A DNA stretch of 64,000 bases, taken from the NCBI GenBank assembly GCA_903907865.1, contig CAIVPR010000077.1:1-64000 (forward strand), given 5' to 3'. Below are positions 32,906-41,603 of the stretch, piece after piece. Within the stretch, counting starts at the first letter, position 1. Each line of letters begins with the position of its first letter. Under the pieces are notes generated by a model. It was not told where the DNA came from. It searched no databases and saw only the letters and a list, made by a program, of their open reading frames with translations. The position numbers and the translations under genes are program-made. Source of the DNA: an uncultured Acidobacteriia bacterium. GTDB lineage: Bacteria; Acidobacteriota; Terriglobia; Bryobacterales; Bryobacteraceae.

Positions 32906-35002
32906 TCAAAGCGGCGGGTGCATGGGGGTACTCTTCGGGGAGGCGTTGCCGGTGCGCGAGTTGTCCCTATCCGCTTCAGAACCCACGGCGGGCCACATTC
33001 CCGCGACTATGCCGGAAACCATGCTGAGGTTGTACAAGAAGATGACTTGGTAGACGCCAAGGCCCAGGAACAGAACCCCGCCCATCGAGATCAGCCCGGG
33101 CACCATGGTCGAGGCCAAGGTGACCTTTGTGGTCACGTCGAACCGGCGGGCCAATTCAAAGAGCTGCACCAGCTGCGCCAAGCTCTCATCCATCAGAATG
33201 ATCTGCGCCGTGTTGGCGGCAAGGGTCGAACCGGCGCGCAAAGAGACTGACACGTCGGCCCTTTGCAGCGCGAGGGTGTCATTGATGCCATCGCCGATAA
33301 AACAAACGTGGCGGCCCTGGGCCTGCAACTCCTCGACCAGCCGCGACTTGTCGTGGGGCAGGACTTCGGCAAAAAAGTGGTCGATACCAAGATCGGTTGC
33401 CAGCGCTTGCGTCGGCGCGATGTGGTCGCCGGACATGATGTGGACCGTCAGTCCCCGCTCGCGCAACTGGCGGACAACTTCTTTCACGCCCGGGCGCAGG
33501 GCTGGCTGCAATTCGATGGCCCCGGCCAACTCGTCGCCGTAGGCTACGAAGACCAGGGAATTGCCGGCGCGGTGGCGGGCTCCCAGCATCGCCATGAATT
33601 CATCCGGCAGCGAGACCCCCTGCATGGCCATAAAGCGTTTGCTGCCCGCTCGCACAACCACGCCGCCCACGACGGCTTCCATGCCGAAACCGGCCTCGTA
33701 ACGGGCGGTGTCGAGCGGGAGCCGCGGCAGCTTGCGTTCGGCCGCGGCGTGCAGTATGGCCCGCGCGATCGGATGACTTTGGTTTGCCTCAATGGCGGCC
33801 GCATGCATCAGAATGTCGTCAGCCGAGGTAGAGCCGCAAGCGTGAACCTCGGCCACATCCGGCTGGGGCAAGGTCAGCGTTCCAGTCTTGTCGAAGATAA
33901 CGGTATCCACCTTCTTGACCGCTTCCAGTGCACGGGCGTCTTTGATCAAGAGACCGTGCTGTGAAGCGAGTTGCAGGAAATTCAACATGCCGAGCGGGGC
34001 GGTGATCTGCAGAATCGGCGCGAAGTTGGAACTGAGGGCGGCCACGGCGCTGGCCGGGCTCAACGCTGCGAGCGCAACGGCGGACAACCCCATCGTCGGC
34101 AGGACGGATTGGTCCGCAAGCTTTTCCCACCGGGCTTGGACGGCAACCCGGTAGTCGGCGGTGTTTGCCAAGACAGCCGCAATCTGCGCCGCGACCGTGT
34201 CTGAACCGGCGCCTTCCACCCTCACGTGGATACGGCCGGTCAACACGACGGTGGCAGCCAAGACCGAATCGCCCGGCCCTCGCTCCACTGGCTGCGCCTC
34301 CCCGGTCAGAACGTGCTGGTCGATGACCGCCAACCCGTCGGTGACGGTGCCGTCAATCGGGACCATTTGCCCGGCGTGGACCACAATCGTGCTGCCGGCA
34401 ATCACCTGCTCGAACGGAATCTCGATTTCGACACCGTCCAGCAACACCCAAACAGTCCGCGGTTGTTGTCCGAAGATGTTCTTCAGACTCCGACGCGAGC
34501 GATCTTCGGTCCTGAGCATCATCTTCACGCCCGCGTAGTAAATAACGCCGCCAAGTGCGAAGGCGGTATAGTAACCCGCGGCGAGCATGCCCAGCAGGGC
34601 GGCCGATTCGAGCACGGTCCAACGCAGGTGATGTTTTCGCCTTAAGGCCGTGTAGGCGTCCCGAAAAATGGGAATGCAGGAATAGAGGCTGAGAGCTCCG
34701 CTGGCAAGGGCGAGCGGGGGCAAAAGCGGGCTCGCGACCGCGAGGCCCAACGCCCCCGAGGACATTTTCAAATGATAGGTTGCTTCCCGTTCTTCATCGG
34801 CGGCCTTCGGCGGCTGCGTCGCGGTTGCCACCGGGCCGCCGTCGAATTCCTGCAACTGCGTCTTCCGGTTGTCGCCGAACAGGAATGCCAGCTTTCCGTG
34901 CCGCCTGATGGAACGCCAAGTTGTGGTTCGACTGGCCCGGTCCACGGCAGCCATGCCGGCAACTACACCGCTGCCTAACAGGAATGGGAGGATTAAAGGC
35001 AT
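32906..35002 (-). CDS. P-type ATPase of P1B architecture without CPx motif (second copy)
   Basis: This 698-residue ATPase is the first gene of the operon. It has LTGEAQPV, FDKTGTLT, SHPIARAI, SGDHIAPT and GDGINDTLAL, so the catalytic cycle appears intact. At the helix 6 position it reads FAPILQITAPLGML instead of CPC. An N-terminal hydrophobic start (MPLILPFLLGSGVVAGMAAV) precedes a charged loop, and no HMA metal-binding domain is present. It differs from the first copy along its length, so it is not a recent tandem duplicate. Paired ATPases around an amidinotransferase suggest export or uptake linked to the product. ATG 35002 is chosen. Confidence 0.85.
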   Translation of the reverse strand: MPLILPFLLGSGVVAGMAAVDRASRTTTWRSIRRHGKLAFLFGDNRKTQLQEFDGGPVATATQPPKAADEEREATYHLKMSSGALGLAVASPLLPPLALASGALSLYSCIPIFRDAYTALRRKHHLRWTVLESAALLGMLAAGYYTAFALGGVIYYAGVKMMLRTEDRSRRSLKNIFGQQPRTVWVLLDGVEIEIPFEQVIAGSTIVVHAGQMVPIDGTVTDGLAVIDQHVLTGEAQPVERGPGDSVLAATVVLTGRIHVRVEGAGSDTVAAQIAAVLANTADYRVAVQARWEKLADQSVLPTMGLSAVALAALSPASAVAALSSNFAPILQITAPLGMLNFLQLASQHGLLIKDARALEAVKKVDTVIFDKTGTLTLPQPDVAEVHACGSTSADDILMHAAAIEANQSHPIARAILHAAAERKLPRLPLDTARYEAGFGMEAVVGGVVVRAGSKRFMAMQGVSLPDEFMAMLGARHRAGNSLVFVAYGDELAGAIELQPALRPGVKEVVRQLRERGLTVHIMSGDHIAPTQALATDLGIDHFFAEVLPHDKSRLVEELQAQGRHVCFIGDGINDTLALQRADVSVSLRAGSTLAANTAQIILMDESLAQLVQLFELARRFDVTTKVTLASTMVPGLISMGGVLFLGLGVYQVIFLYNLSMVSGIVAGMWPAVGSEADRDNSRTGNASPKSTPMHPPL

Positions 35003-35021
35003 GAAAAGGGTTCCGAGGGTC

Positions 35022-35035
35022 GGTCGAAATCGACC
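35022..35035. promoter_or_regulatory. Palindrome upstream of the biosynthetic operon
   Basis: GGTCGAAATCGACC is an imperfect palindrome about 20 bases upstream of the first operon start codon (35002). It may be an operator or an mRNA hairpin. No recognised riboswitch, including guanidine-type motifs, was seen in the 250-base gap shared with the DksA-like gene. Confidence 0.35.
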
Positions 35036-35254
35036 TTTAACAGCGTAGCATGTCCATACTGTTGCGCGTGGCCGCGGCTTCGTCAACCTGAAAACGGCAG
35101 TGGCCAAGCCACGGCGCATTCTCTCGCTCGAAGGCCCTAGAAGCTCCCGCCCAGAACGCAACCGTGAACCGCACCCGGATCCAATGGCGGTTCAATTCAC
35201 TCAAATCCAGTTGGCCCTCCGCGTGCATGCTACGGGCAAGGGATTTTCCTCAAC

Positions 35255-35638
35255 ATGACAAACAACGAATTCAACGCATTCCGCAATACCTTGGAAAGCC
35301 GGCGCGCGGACCTGACGCACGGCAACCACAACCGCGAAACACTGGCCGTCGAAAACAGCTCCGACGACCTGGACCGCAGCCAGGCGGCCAGCGAGCGGGA
35401 CTTCGCGGTGGGCGGCATCCAACGCGATGAAAGCCAACTCCGGATGGTCCTCGACGCATTGGATCGCATCAAGGACGGCAGCTACGGGATCTGCGCTTCC
35501 TGCGACGGCGAAATCCGGCTCAAGCGCCTGCTTGCCCTCCCCTGGGCCGCCTACTGCATCGGTTGCCAGGAAGAGGCCGACCAGCAGAGCAAGAAGTTTG
35601 GCTACGGCAACGATGCGCATTTCGATCTGGCAGCTTGA
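35255..35638 (+). CDS. DksA/TraR-family zinc-finger protein
   Basis: The 127-residue protein has an N-terminal coiled-coil region and the C4 zinc finger YGICASCDGEIRLKRLLALP ending in CIGC. Family members bind the RNA polymerase secondary channel and tune stringent-response transcription; short ones such as this are often called TraR-type. The coil contains DD (SSDDLDRS), in a position comparable to the DksA tip acidic residues. It overlaps the Nramp-like gene by four bases at its stop, so the two are co-transcribed. It diverges from the biosynthetic operon. Confidence 0.9.
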   Translation: MTNNEFNAFRNTLESRRADLTHGNHNRETLAVENSSDDLDRSQAASERDFAVGGIQRDESQLRMVLDALDRIKDGSYGICASCDGEIRLKRLLALPWAAYCIGCQEEADQQSKKFGYGNDAHFDLAA

Positions 35639-36918
35639 AACTCCCGCGAAGGTTCCGATTCCGCCAGCCTAGTGTTGGCAGATTCTTCAGCCAGCTAGGC
35701 CCCGGTCTAATCACCGGGGCCGCCGATGACGACCCGTCGGGCATTTCCACCTACTCTGTCACCGGGGCCGCCTTCGGCTATGCGCCCCTGTGGACCGCGC
35801 TGTTCTCGTTTCCCTTGATGGCGGCCGTGCAACTCATGTGCGCCCGACTGGGCATGGTGACGGGCGAAGGACTGGCAGGCGTGATCCGTCGCCACTATCC
35901 CCGCTGGGTGCTGTGGAGCGCGTGCAGCCTGCTGCTGGTTGCCAACACGGTCAACATCGGGGCCGATCTCGGCGGCATGGCGAAAGTCACGGAAATGATC
36001 ACCGGGGTTCGCAGCATGTACTGGACTCCGGTTTACGCCATCATGATCGGATCATTCCTGATTTGGTCCTCTTACTACAGGATTGTCCGCATCTTCAAAT
36101 GGCTGACGCTGGTCCTGTTTTCGTACGTACTCACAGCATTCCTTGCCAAGCCGGACTGGTCCGCCGTACTGCGCGCCACATTCATCCCGCACGTGGAATG
36201 GACCGGTGCATATTGGGCAACCCTCGTGGGGATTCTGGGGACCACCATCTCGCCCTACTTGTTCTTCTGGGGAGCGTCCCAGGAGGTTGAGGAAGAGCTG
36301 AAGCAAGGCGAGTTGACCTTGGAATCGCGGCGGGGCGCAACCAACGCCGAACTCCGGAAGTCAAAGGTGGACGTCTTGACAGGGATGTTTTTCTCAAATC
36401 TGATCATGTACTTCATCATCCTCACAACGGCGGCGACGCTGCACGCCCACGGCAAAACCACCATCGAAACCGCGCGCGATGCCGCGGAAGCTTTGCGGCC
36501 CCTGGCCGGCGATGGTGCCTACTGGCTGTTCAGCGTCGGGCTGATCGGCGCGGGCATGCTGGGCGTGCCTGTCCTGGCCGGATCCAGCGCGTACGCGATT
36601 GCCGAAGGCGCGGTCTGGAGGGGGTCGTTGGGTGACAAGGCCGGAATAGCGCGGGAGTTCTATGGCATCATCGCTGCCGGGCTCGGCTTGGGCCTGTTGC
36701 TGGACTTCGCGGGGTTCAACGCGGTGTCGATGCTGTTCTGGTCCGCGGTCCTGAACGGTGTGCTGGCTCCGCCGCTGGTAGTGATCGTAGTGCTTCTGAC
36801 GAGCAATGCGAAGATCATGGGCAAGCGCGCAAACTCGAGGCTGCTTGCCGGGCTGGGCTGGAGTACTGTTGTCGTGATGACCGCAGCTTCCATCGCGATG
36901 TTCGTAACTTGGAGATAG
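35635..36918 (+). CDS. Nramp-related divalent cation transporter
   Basis: The 427-residue protein has eleven or so membrane segments and the Nramp TM1 region GPGLITGAADDDPSGISTYS, in which DPSG replaces the classical DPGN. In TM6 the classical MPH metal motif is replaced (TTISPYLFFWGASQEVEEE). Such divergent Nramp-like proteins are common in soil bacteria, and their substrate is not secure; magnesium or another divalent ion is possible. The start is a TTG at 35635 overlapping the DksA stop as TTGA, giving MKLPRRFRFRQPSVGRFFSQ. A REP-like palindrome follows the gene. Confidence 0.88.
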   Translation: MKLPRRFRFRQPSVGRFFSQLGPGLITGAADDDPSGISTYSVTGAAFGYAPLWTALFSFPLMAAVQLMCARLGMVTGEGLAGVIRRHYPRWVLWSACSLLLVANTVNIGADLGGMAKVTEMITGVRSMYWTPVYAIMIGSFLIWSSYYRIVRIFKWLTLVLFSYVLTAFLAKPDWSAVLRATFIPHVEWTGAYWATLVGILGTTISPYLFFWGASQEVEEELKQGELTLESRRGATNAELRKSKVDVLTGMFFSNLIMYFIILTTAATLHAHGKTTIETARDAAEALRPLAGDGAYWLFSVGLIGAGMLGVPVLAGSSAYAIAEGAVWRGSLGDKAGIAREFYGIIAAGLGLGLLLDFAGFNAVSMLFWSAVLNGVLAPPLVVIVVLLTSNAKIMGKRANSRLLAGLGWSTVVVMTAASIAMFVTWR

Positions 36919-36968
36919 CACGAGCATGAACCCGGAAACGGCAGCCGGCCGGGCAACACTCGCGCTTT

Positions 36969-37035
36969 ACGCTCCCTCGCGGTCGCGGCTCGGCTGAAAT
37001 CAGCATGTGACCGAGCCACGACCGGAAGGGAGTGT
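36969..37035. repeat. REP-like palindromic repeat, copy 1
   Basis: ACGCTCCCTCGCGGTCGCGG, continuing to CTCGG (36969-36993), pairs imperfectly with ACCGAGCCACGACCGGAAGG, continuing to GAGTGT (37010-37035). The same arms recur at several places in the right half of the window. The copy sits after the Nramp-like gene and after the minus-strand YflT-like gene, so it may also act as a terminator. Bases following it (to about 37105) share further similarity with 56968-57084. Confidence 0.7.
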
Positions 37036-37193
37036 TTTGTTCGAGCCATGCGATCAGCGCAAGACCCTTGCACGCAAGGCCTTGTTCTCCGCCTGAAGCG
37101 CAACCAGCTGCCGCTTCCAGCATGAAAGCCAAATGCCCCGCACCGCCCGGAATCCGGGGTGTGCGGGGCATAGCCGTATGGTTACCGAACCGG

Positions 37194-37751
37194 TTACGCC
37201 TTCGGTGTCGCGGCAAAAGCGGTCTCGAGTTCGACCCGCATCGCCGCGTGCTCCCTGACTTCGCGGGCACCCTCACGCATGATGTCCCGTGCCGTATCGA
37301 TGTCCTGCTGCGTTCCGTGCGCCAGCAGCAGGAACTTGTCGGACTTGATGGCCGACTCGTACTCCACGATGCTGTCCTTGGGGATTCCGACGCTGTAAAG
37401 CCCTGCGCCGATCGCCCCAAGTCCGCCCACCACGACTGCCCCTTCCAGGGCACCCACGATCCATGCCACCAGCGGTCCGGCAACGAGCACCGGCCCCAGT
37501 CCCGGAATCGCGAAGAAGGCGCTGCCGAAGAGGAGCCCCCAGAATCCGCCCCAGAAGGCCCCGCTTGAGCCCCAGCGCATCATCCGGTCGCCGGCGTTGT
37601 AATACCCGACGACGTTCTCCTCGGTGTGGTAGTCCTTCCCAACAATCGAGAGCTTCTTCATGTCCACTCCGGCATGTTGGAGTTTCTTCAACGCCTCTTC
37701 CGCCTCGACGTGTGTTTCATAGATCGCGACTACCGAATTCATCTGGGACAT
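37194..37751 (-). CDS. YflT-type general stress protein with glycine-zipper membrane segment
   Basis: The 185-residue protein has an N-terminal YflT/GS17M-like domain (VVAIYETHVEAEEALKKLQH), a central hydrophobic Gly/Ala-rich region (AFWGGFWGLLFGSAFFAIPG and AGPLVAWIVGALEGAVVVGG), then a short alpha/beta tail. Related proteins in Bacillus respond to general stress. It lies 26 bases upstream of the OmpA-family gene, which reads in the same direction ahead of it, so they may share a transcript. Biochemical role unknown. Confidence 0.75.
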   Translation of the reverse strand: MSQMNSVVAIYETHVEAEEALKKLQHAGVDMKKLSIVGKDYHTEENVVGYYNAGDRMMRWGSSGAFWGGFWGLLFGSAFFAIPGLGPVLVAGPLVAWIVGALEGAVVVGGLGAIGAGLYSVGIPKDSIVEYESAIKSDKFLLLAHGTQQDIDTARDIMREGAREVREHAAMRVELETAFAATPKA

Positions 37752-37777
37752 TGGCTTCTCACTTTCTTCCCGTCTGG

Positions 37778-39373
37778 TTACTGCTGTGCCAAGGGCACGC
37801 CGACTTCAAAGCCGATCAGGTCGCCCGAGATGACTAACTCGACACGCCGGTTTTGTTGACGGCCTTGCGCGTTGTCATTCGAGGCCACGGGTTGGGTTTT
37901 GCCGAAACCTTTGGACGTGACCGCGCTGGAACCCATTCCCTGTTGGATCAGGAATTGGCGCACGGTGTCGCTCCGGCGTTCGGAAAGCTGCTGGTTGTAG
38001 TCGTCGGCACCCACGCTGTCGGTATGGCCTTCCACTTCCAAGCGCAGCCCTGGGTGGCCGGAAACGATTCCGCCGACCCGTGCCAGCTTCTCGCGTGCTT
38101 CCGGGCGGAGGGTGTACATGGCGGTGTCGAAAAGCACATCGGACATGTTGACAATCAAGCCCCGCGCCGTATCGCGGGTCTGCAGGATGGTGTTGAACTG
38201 GAGCAGCAGCAGGGCGCGGAGGTCAGCCTTGTCCCTTGCGGCCTTGTCCAACCCGCTTTGAGCGGTGGCCAGTTTGGAGTCCGATTCAGCCTTCAGCCTG
38301 TCGGCTTCCAGCTTCATGCGGTCCGATTCCAGCCGTGCGGTTTCGCGGTCGGCATCGTTGGCGGCCTTGAGCTTGCTGGCGTCCGCTTGCGCATTTTGGG
38401 CGGAGGTGTCATTGGCGGCCTTCAAACGTGCGGCCTCGTTCTCGGCGCGCATCTTGGCGCTGGCGGCCTCGCGGGAGACGCGGGCCGTCTCAGATTCCGC
38501 GGCGTCACGGCTGTTTTCAGCCTTCGCCTGACGATCCGCGGCGGCCTGGCGGTCGGCGACCGCAAGTTCGTCATCCTGGCGTTTGACTGCGATGGCGCGC
38601 GCATCCTCGGCAGTTTGCACGGCCTTCCTCGCGGTCATCGTAACGGGCTTGGTGCCAGCCTTGCGCGACAGGTAGCCCTCGGCCTGCTTCAACTCGACTT
38701 CGGCCTTGTTGAATGTTTCGGTGGCGAAGGTGGCTGCACCGCTGGAGCGCGCAATCGCCAAGGCGTTGCGGGCTTCGTAGACTTCGAGCGGCACCTTTCG
38801 ATCGACCTTCAGGTTGAGCACGTTGGTCAGGTGCTCGTACTGTCCCCGTTGGAGCAGTTCATATTTGGCATCCATCGATTCGATGCTGCCAACAGTCTCG
38901 GGAAGAACCACGTTCTCCATCACGACCACGTCACTGGGACGCGAGACCGCAAAGTACGGTTCGGCGGTTACCACCAGGGCGAAGGCCTGAAGTTGCGTGG
39001 TCACGTCCAGTTTGCCCTTGGTCCCGTTGCGGAGGATTTCGCCGAGATTGGCGGTTCGTCCATCCGGAGTAATGGCCCAGAGTACATAGGTAAGGTACTC
39101 CGCGCCAAACGTTGAGGCGTCTGGAAGCCCGCGAAACTCGACCTCGATGGCGATGTAGCCCTTCTTGCCTTCCACTTTTGCCTCGCCGTGGGAGTCGGGC
39201 ACCAGCGCGGTGCCGCTGAACCCGATCTTGGTGGCGCCGCTGCGGTTCTGGTAGCTAATCGATTTTGCGCTGCGGCCGGTAACCGAAACGCGATACACGG
39301 GCGGAGCCGCTGTCTGTGCCGACAGGGCTCCGCATACCGCCACAAAGGCGGCAATCAACTGGGTTTGCTTCAT
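37778..39373 (-). CDS. OmpA-family outer-membrane protein with long coiled coil
   Basis: The 531-residue protein has a signal peptide (MKQTQLIAAFVAVCGALSAQ) and a beta-rich N-terminal domain (about 25-160). A long Ala/Lys/Glu-rich coiled coil follows (about 215-375, with repeated RLKAAND and KLKAAND units). The OmpA C-terminal peptidoglycan-binding domain closes the protein (SDVLFDTAMYTLRPEAREKL and LEVEGHTDSVGADDYNQQLS). The coil would span periplasmic distance between membrane and wall. It sits between the YflT-like and SYLF genes, 22 bases from the latter. Confidence 0.9.
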   Translation of the reverse strand: MKQTQLIAAFVAVCGALSAQTAAPPVYRVSVTGRSAKSISYQNRSGATKIGFSGTALVPDSHGEAKVEGKKGYIAIEVEFRGLPDASTFGAEYLTYVLWAITPDGRTANLGEILRNGTKGKLDVTTQLQAFALVVTAEPYFAVSRPSDVVVMENVVLPETVGSIESMDAKYELLQRGQYEHLTNVLNLKVDRKVPLEVYEARNALAIARSSGAATFATETFNKAEVELKQAEGYLSRKAGTKPVTMTARKAVQTAEDARAIAVKRQDDELAVADRQAAADRQAKAENSRDAAESETARVSREAASAKMRAENEAARLKAANDTSAQNAQADASKLKAANDADRETARLESDRMKLEADRLKAESDSKLATAQSGLDKAARDKADLRALLLLQFNTILQTRDTARGLIVNMSDVLFDTAMYTLRPEAREKLARVGGIVSGHPGLRLEVEGHTDSVGADDYNQQLSERRSDTVRQFLIQQGMGSSAVTSKGFGKTQPVASNDNAQGRQQNRRVELVISGDLIGFEVGVPLAQQ

Positions 39374-39395
39374 GGCTGCTTTCTTGACGTCGGAG

Positions 39396-40079
39396 TTATT
39401 CCGACTTGTGGTCTTCGCGGAAGGAATACCGGTTCAGCATCGTGATGAGCTTGCTGGCCGATGCCGGCACCTTGCGTCCCCCGGTCAGAATGTTGCGGTT
39501 AGTGAGGCGCTTGCCATAGATGGCGGTGTTGTCGTCGAGGTCCTGGCGAAGGGTTGCACCCTGCAGGGAGATACCTGCAAACAGGCCCTGCGACCGCGAC
39601 CACGAGAGAATCTCCGCGTGCATCATGGCATCGGTCTGCGCGGTAGCTGTGCGTCCGACCGGACCAGCCGCCACGGAACCTTCACCACCGAGGGTGAACT
39701 TGTCTTCCAGCAGCTTGTTGGCACCGGTGGCGTTCATGACGAGCATGACGAGATCGGTGGACGAACCGCCGATTTGGAAGCCGACGCTGCCGCCTTCGAT
39801 GCGGACCGTGCCAGGAGCCGACCAGCCTGCATTGCCCTTGTTCCGGCAGGAGATGATGCCCTTGCCATACTTGCCGCCAACGATGAAGGCCGCGGTCTTG
39901 AGGTCCGGGACAATCACGATGCAATGAGCATGCTCGAGCAGGTCCTGCGGAATACCCTTGTCGTCCGCTGCCATGATTTCCGAGAACACGACTGCGGAAT
40001 CATCGATCCGTTTTGTCGCTTCGTGATCTTTCGCCAACATCGGGGCGATTGCAACGACTGCAATCAGGAGGAGTTTCAT
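39396..40079 (-). CDS. SYLF (YSC84-type) lipid-binding domain protein
   Basis: The 227-residue exported protein begins with a signal peptide (MKLLLIAVVAIAPMLAK) and carries the SYLF domain: IPQDLLEHAHCIVIVPDLKT, AAFIVGGKYGKGIISCR, EGGSVGFQIGGSSTDLVMLV and AEILSWSRSQGLFAGISLQG. Domain members bind phosphoinositides in eukaryotes, and the bacterial versions are envelope proteins of unclear role. It precedes the OmpA-family gene by 22 bases in the same direction. GGAGG just upstream (antisense of 40066-40074 region) supports the start at 40079. Confidence 0.9.
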   Translation of the reverse strand: MKLLLIAVVAIAPMLAKDHEATKRIDDSAVVFSEIMAADDKGIPQDLLEHAHCIVIVPDLKTAAFIVGGKYGKGIISCRNKGNAGWSAPGTVRIEGGSVGFQIGGSSTDLVMLVMNATGANKLLEDKFTLGGEGSVAAGPVGRTATAQTDAMMHAEILSWSRSQGLFAGISLQGATLRQDLDDNTAIYGKRLTNRNILTGGRKVPASASKLITMLNRYSFREDHKSE

Positions 40080-40231
40080 TTGTTTCACCTTTTCCGTCAC
40101 GTGGTGTGCGTGACACCATGACCAGAGCACGCACTTGGCCGAAGTGGCGAAACTGTTGAGCCCTTTAGGGAGTAGCTCGAACTGCTGCGGGCAGGCCATG
40201 AAACAGGTGCCGGATGCCGCGACCCCCGGCA

Positions 40232-40255
40232 GTCAAGCGACCGCCGGGCGTCAGG
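40232..40255. promoter_or_regulatory. Shared near-palindromic motif, copy 1
   Basis: GTCAAGCGACCGCCGGGCGT continues to CAGGC. The core, GACCGCCGGGCGTCA, is repeated nearly exactly at 52182 and 59991. This copy lies about 150 bases upstream of the SYLF gene start and just past the end of the alcohol dehydrogenase gene. It may be a binding site for a stress regulator; the evidence is repetition and symmetry only. Confidence 0.4.
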
Positions 40256-40259
40256 CAAC

Positions 40260-41297
40260 TCAGGCCGAAACCATTACCTTCAGCGCGTTGGTGCTGGCCG
40301 CATGCCCGAACGTGTCGTAGGCGGAGAGGATGTCGGCAAGCTCGAAGTGGTGGGTGATCAACGTGGCCGGCTGCAGTTTTCCCGAGCACACCGTCCTCAG
40401 CAGCAAAGGCAATGTGGACGTGTCCACGAGTCTGGTCGTGATCATAATGTTGCGCGACCACAGGTGCTCCAGATGGAGGTCCACCTTCACGCCGTGGACA
40501 CCGATGTTGGCGATTGTCCCTCCCACGGCGACCATGTCCTGGCAATTTTCAAACGATCCCGGAACGCCGACCGCGTCCATGACGGTGTTGACTCCGCGGC
40601 CGTCTGTAATTTTCAGCACCGTTGCCACGGCCTGGCCGTCGGTAGCGTTGATGACGCGGGTCGCACCGAAACCCAGCGCTGCGTCGAGACGGTGCTGGTC
40701 GAAGTCGATCATGATGATTTCGGCCGGGGTGAAGAAGGCCGCCGTCATGAGGGCCGCGAGCCCCACGGGGCCGGCTCCAATGATTGCGACAGTGCTGCCG
40801 AGCGACACCCTGCCGTTGAGCACACCGCATTCGAAGCCCGTTGGCAGGACGTCACTCAACATGACGAGGCCCTTGATGTCTGTGTCGGCTGGCACAGCGT
40901 AGAGGCTCATGTCGGCGTGGGGTATGCGGACGAACTCGGCCTGCGTGCCGTCGATTTCATTGCCAAGGATCCAGCCGCCGGTAGCGCAATGGGAGTACAT
41001 GGCACTGCGGCAGAATTCGCACGTTCCGCAGGCAGTGATGCAAGAGATGAGCACGGGGTCGCCGGCCTTGAAGGCCGTGACGCCGGCTCCGACCTTTTCC
41101 ACCACGCCGACGCCCTCGTGGCCCAGAATGCGCCCCGGCTGACAGGACGGCACGTCGCCTTTCAAAATGTGCAGGTCGCTGCCGCAGATTGTGGTGTGCG
41201 TGATGCGGACGATGGCGTCCGTGGGAGCCTGGAGTTCGGGAACGGGCCGGTCCTCGAGCGTTTTCTTGCCGGGACCGTGGTAGACGAGAGCTTTCAT
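40260..41297 (-). CDS. Zinc-dependent alcohol dehydrogenase (MDR family)
   Basis: The 345-residue enzyme has the catalytic zinc site (TTICGSDLHILKGDVPSCQP, then GRILGHEGVG), a cysteine cluster for the structural zinc (SCITACGTCEFCRSAMYSHC) and the NAD-binding motif VAIIGAGPVGLAALM. It would oxidise an alcohol or reduce an aldehyde with NAD(P). Sequence from GWILGNEIDGTQAEFVRIPH resembles the group that includes threonine/sorbitol-type and class-III-like enzymes, so the substrate is not certain. The start at 41297 (MKALVYHGPG) is canonical. Confidence 0.93.
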   Translation of the reverse strand: MKALVYHGPGKKTLEDRPVPELQAPTDAIVRITHTTICGSDLHILKGDVPSCQPGRILGHEGVGVVEKVGAGVTAFKAGDPVLISCITACGTCEFCRSAMYSHCATGGWILGNEIDGTQAEFVRIPHADMSLYAVPADTDIKGLVMLSDVLPTGFECGVLNGRVSLGSTVAIIGAGPVGLAALMTAAFFTPAEIIMIDFDQHRLDAALGFGATRVINATDGQAVATVLKITDGRGVNTVMDAVGVPGSFENCQDMVAVGGTIANIGVHGVKVDLHLEHLWSRNIMITTRLVDTSTLPLLLRTVCSGKLQPATLITHHFELADILSAYDTFGHAASTNALKVMVSA

Positions 41298-41391
41298 GCG
41301 GTCCCATGAGCATTCGAGGGGCCGCATTTGTGGCCAGTGGCGTGCAGTGTCCAAAGAGCGATTGGTACGCCATTCGCGGAAAGTTGAAACG

Positions 41392-41589
41392 ATGCCAACA
41401 CAAAGCCACAAAGCCGCCGCAGCCCTTCATGAAAGCGCCGCCGCACACCACAACAATGCCGCAGAGCATTGCGCCAAAGGCGACCATTCGGCGTGCCATC
41501 ATGACGCCGCGGCAGCCCTCGACCATTCCGCGAAGGCGCACGCAGCCTCCACGACCGCCCACCAGAAGACCGCCGCACACACCAAGTAG
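41392..41589 (+). CDS. Small Ala/His-rich protein
   Basis: The 65-residue product is made of Ala/His-rich helical repeats (AAAALHESAAAHHNNAAEHC, then AKGDHSACHHDAAAALDHSA). Similar short proteins of the AAEHHxxAAxHH type occur in many soil proteobacteria and Acidobacteria near stress genes; their function is unknown and metal binding is only a possibility. It is divergent from the alcohol dehydrogenase gene. The ATG at 41392 gives the repeat-only protein. A long hairpin follows 15 bases after the stop. Confidence 0.65.
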   Translation: MPTQSHKAAAALHESAAAHHNNAAEHCAKGDHSACHHDAAAALDHSAKAHAASTTAHQKTAAHTK

Positions 41590-41603
41590 TCGTTGGACGG
41601 CAG

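Noticed and set aside
35003-35254. Guanidine riboswitch upstream of the amidinotransferase operon
   Set aside because: No ykkC-type or mini-ykkC (paired ACGR-loop hairpin) pattern was seen; only a short palindrome at 35022.
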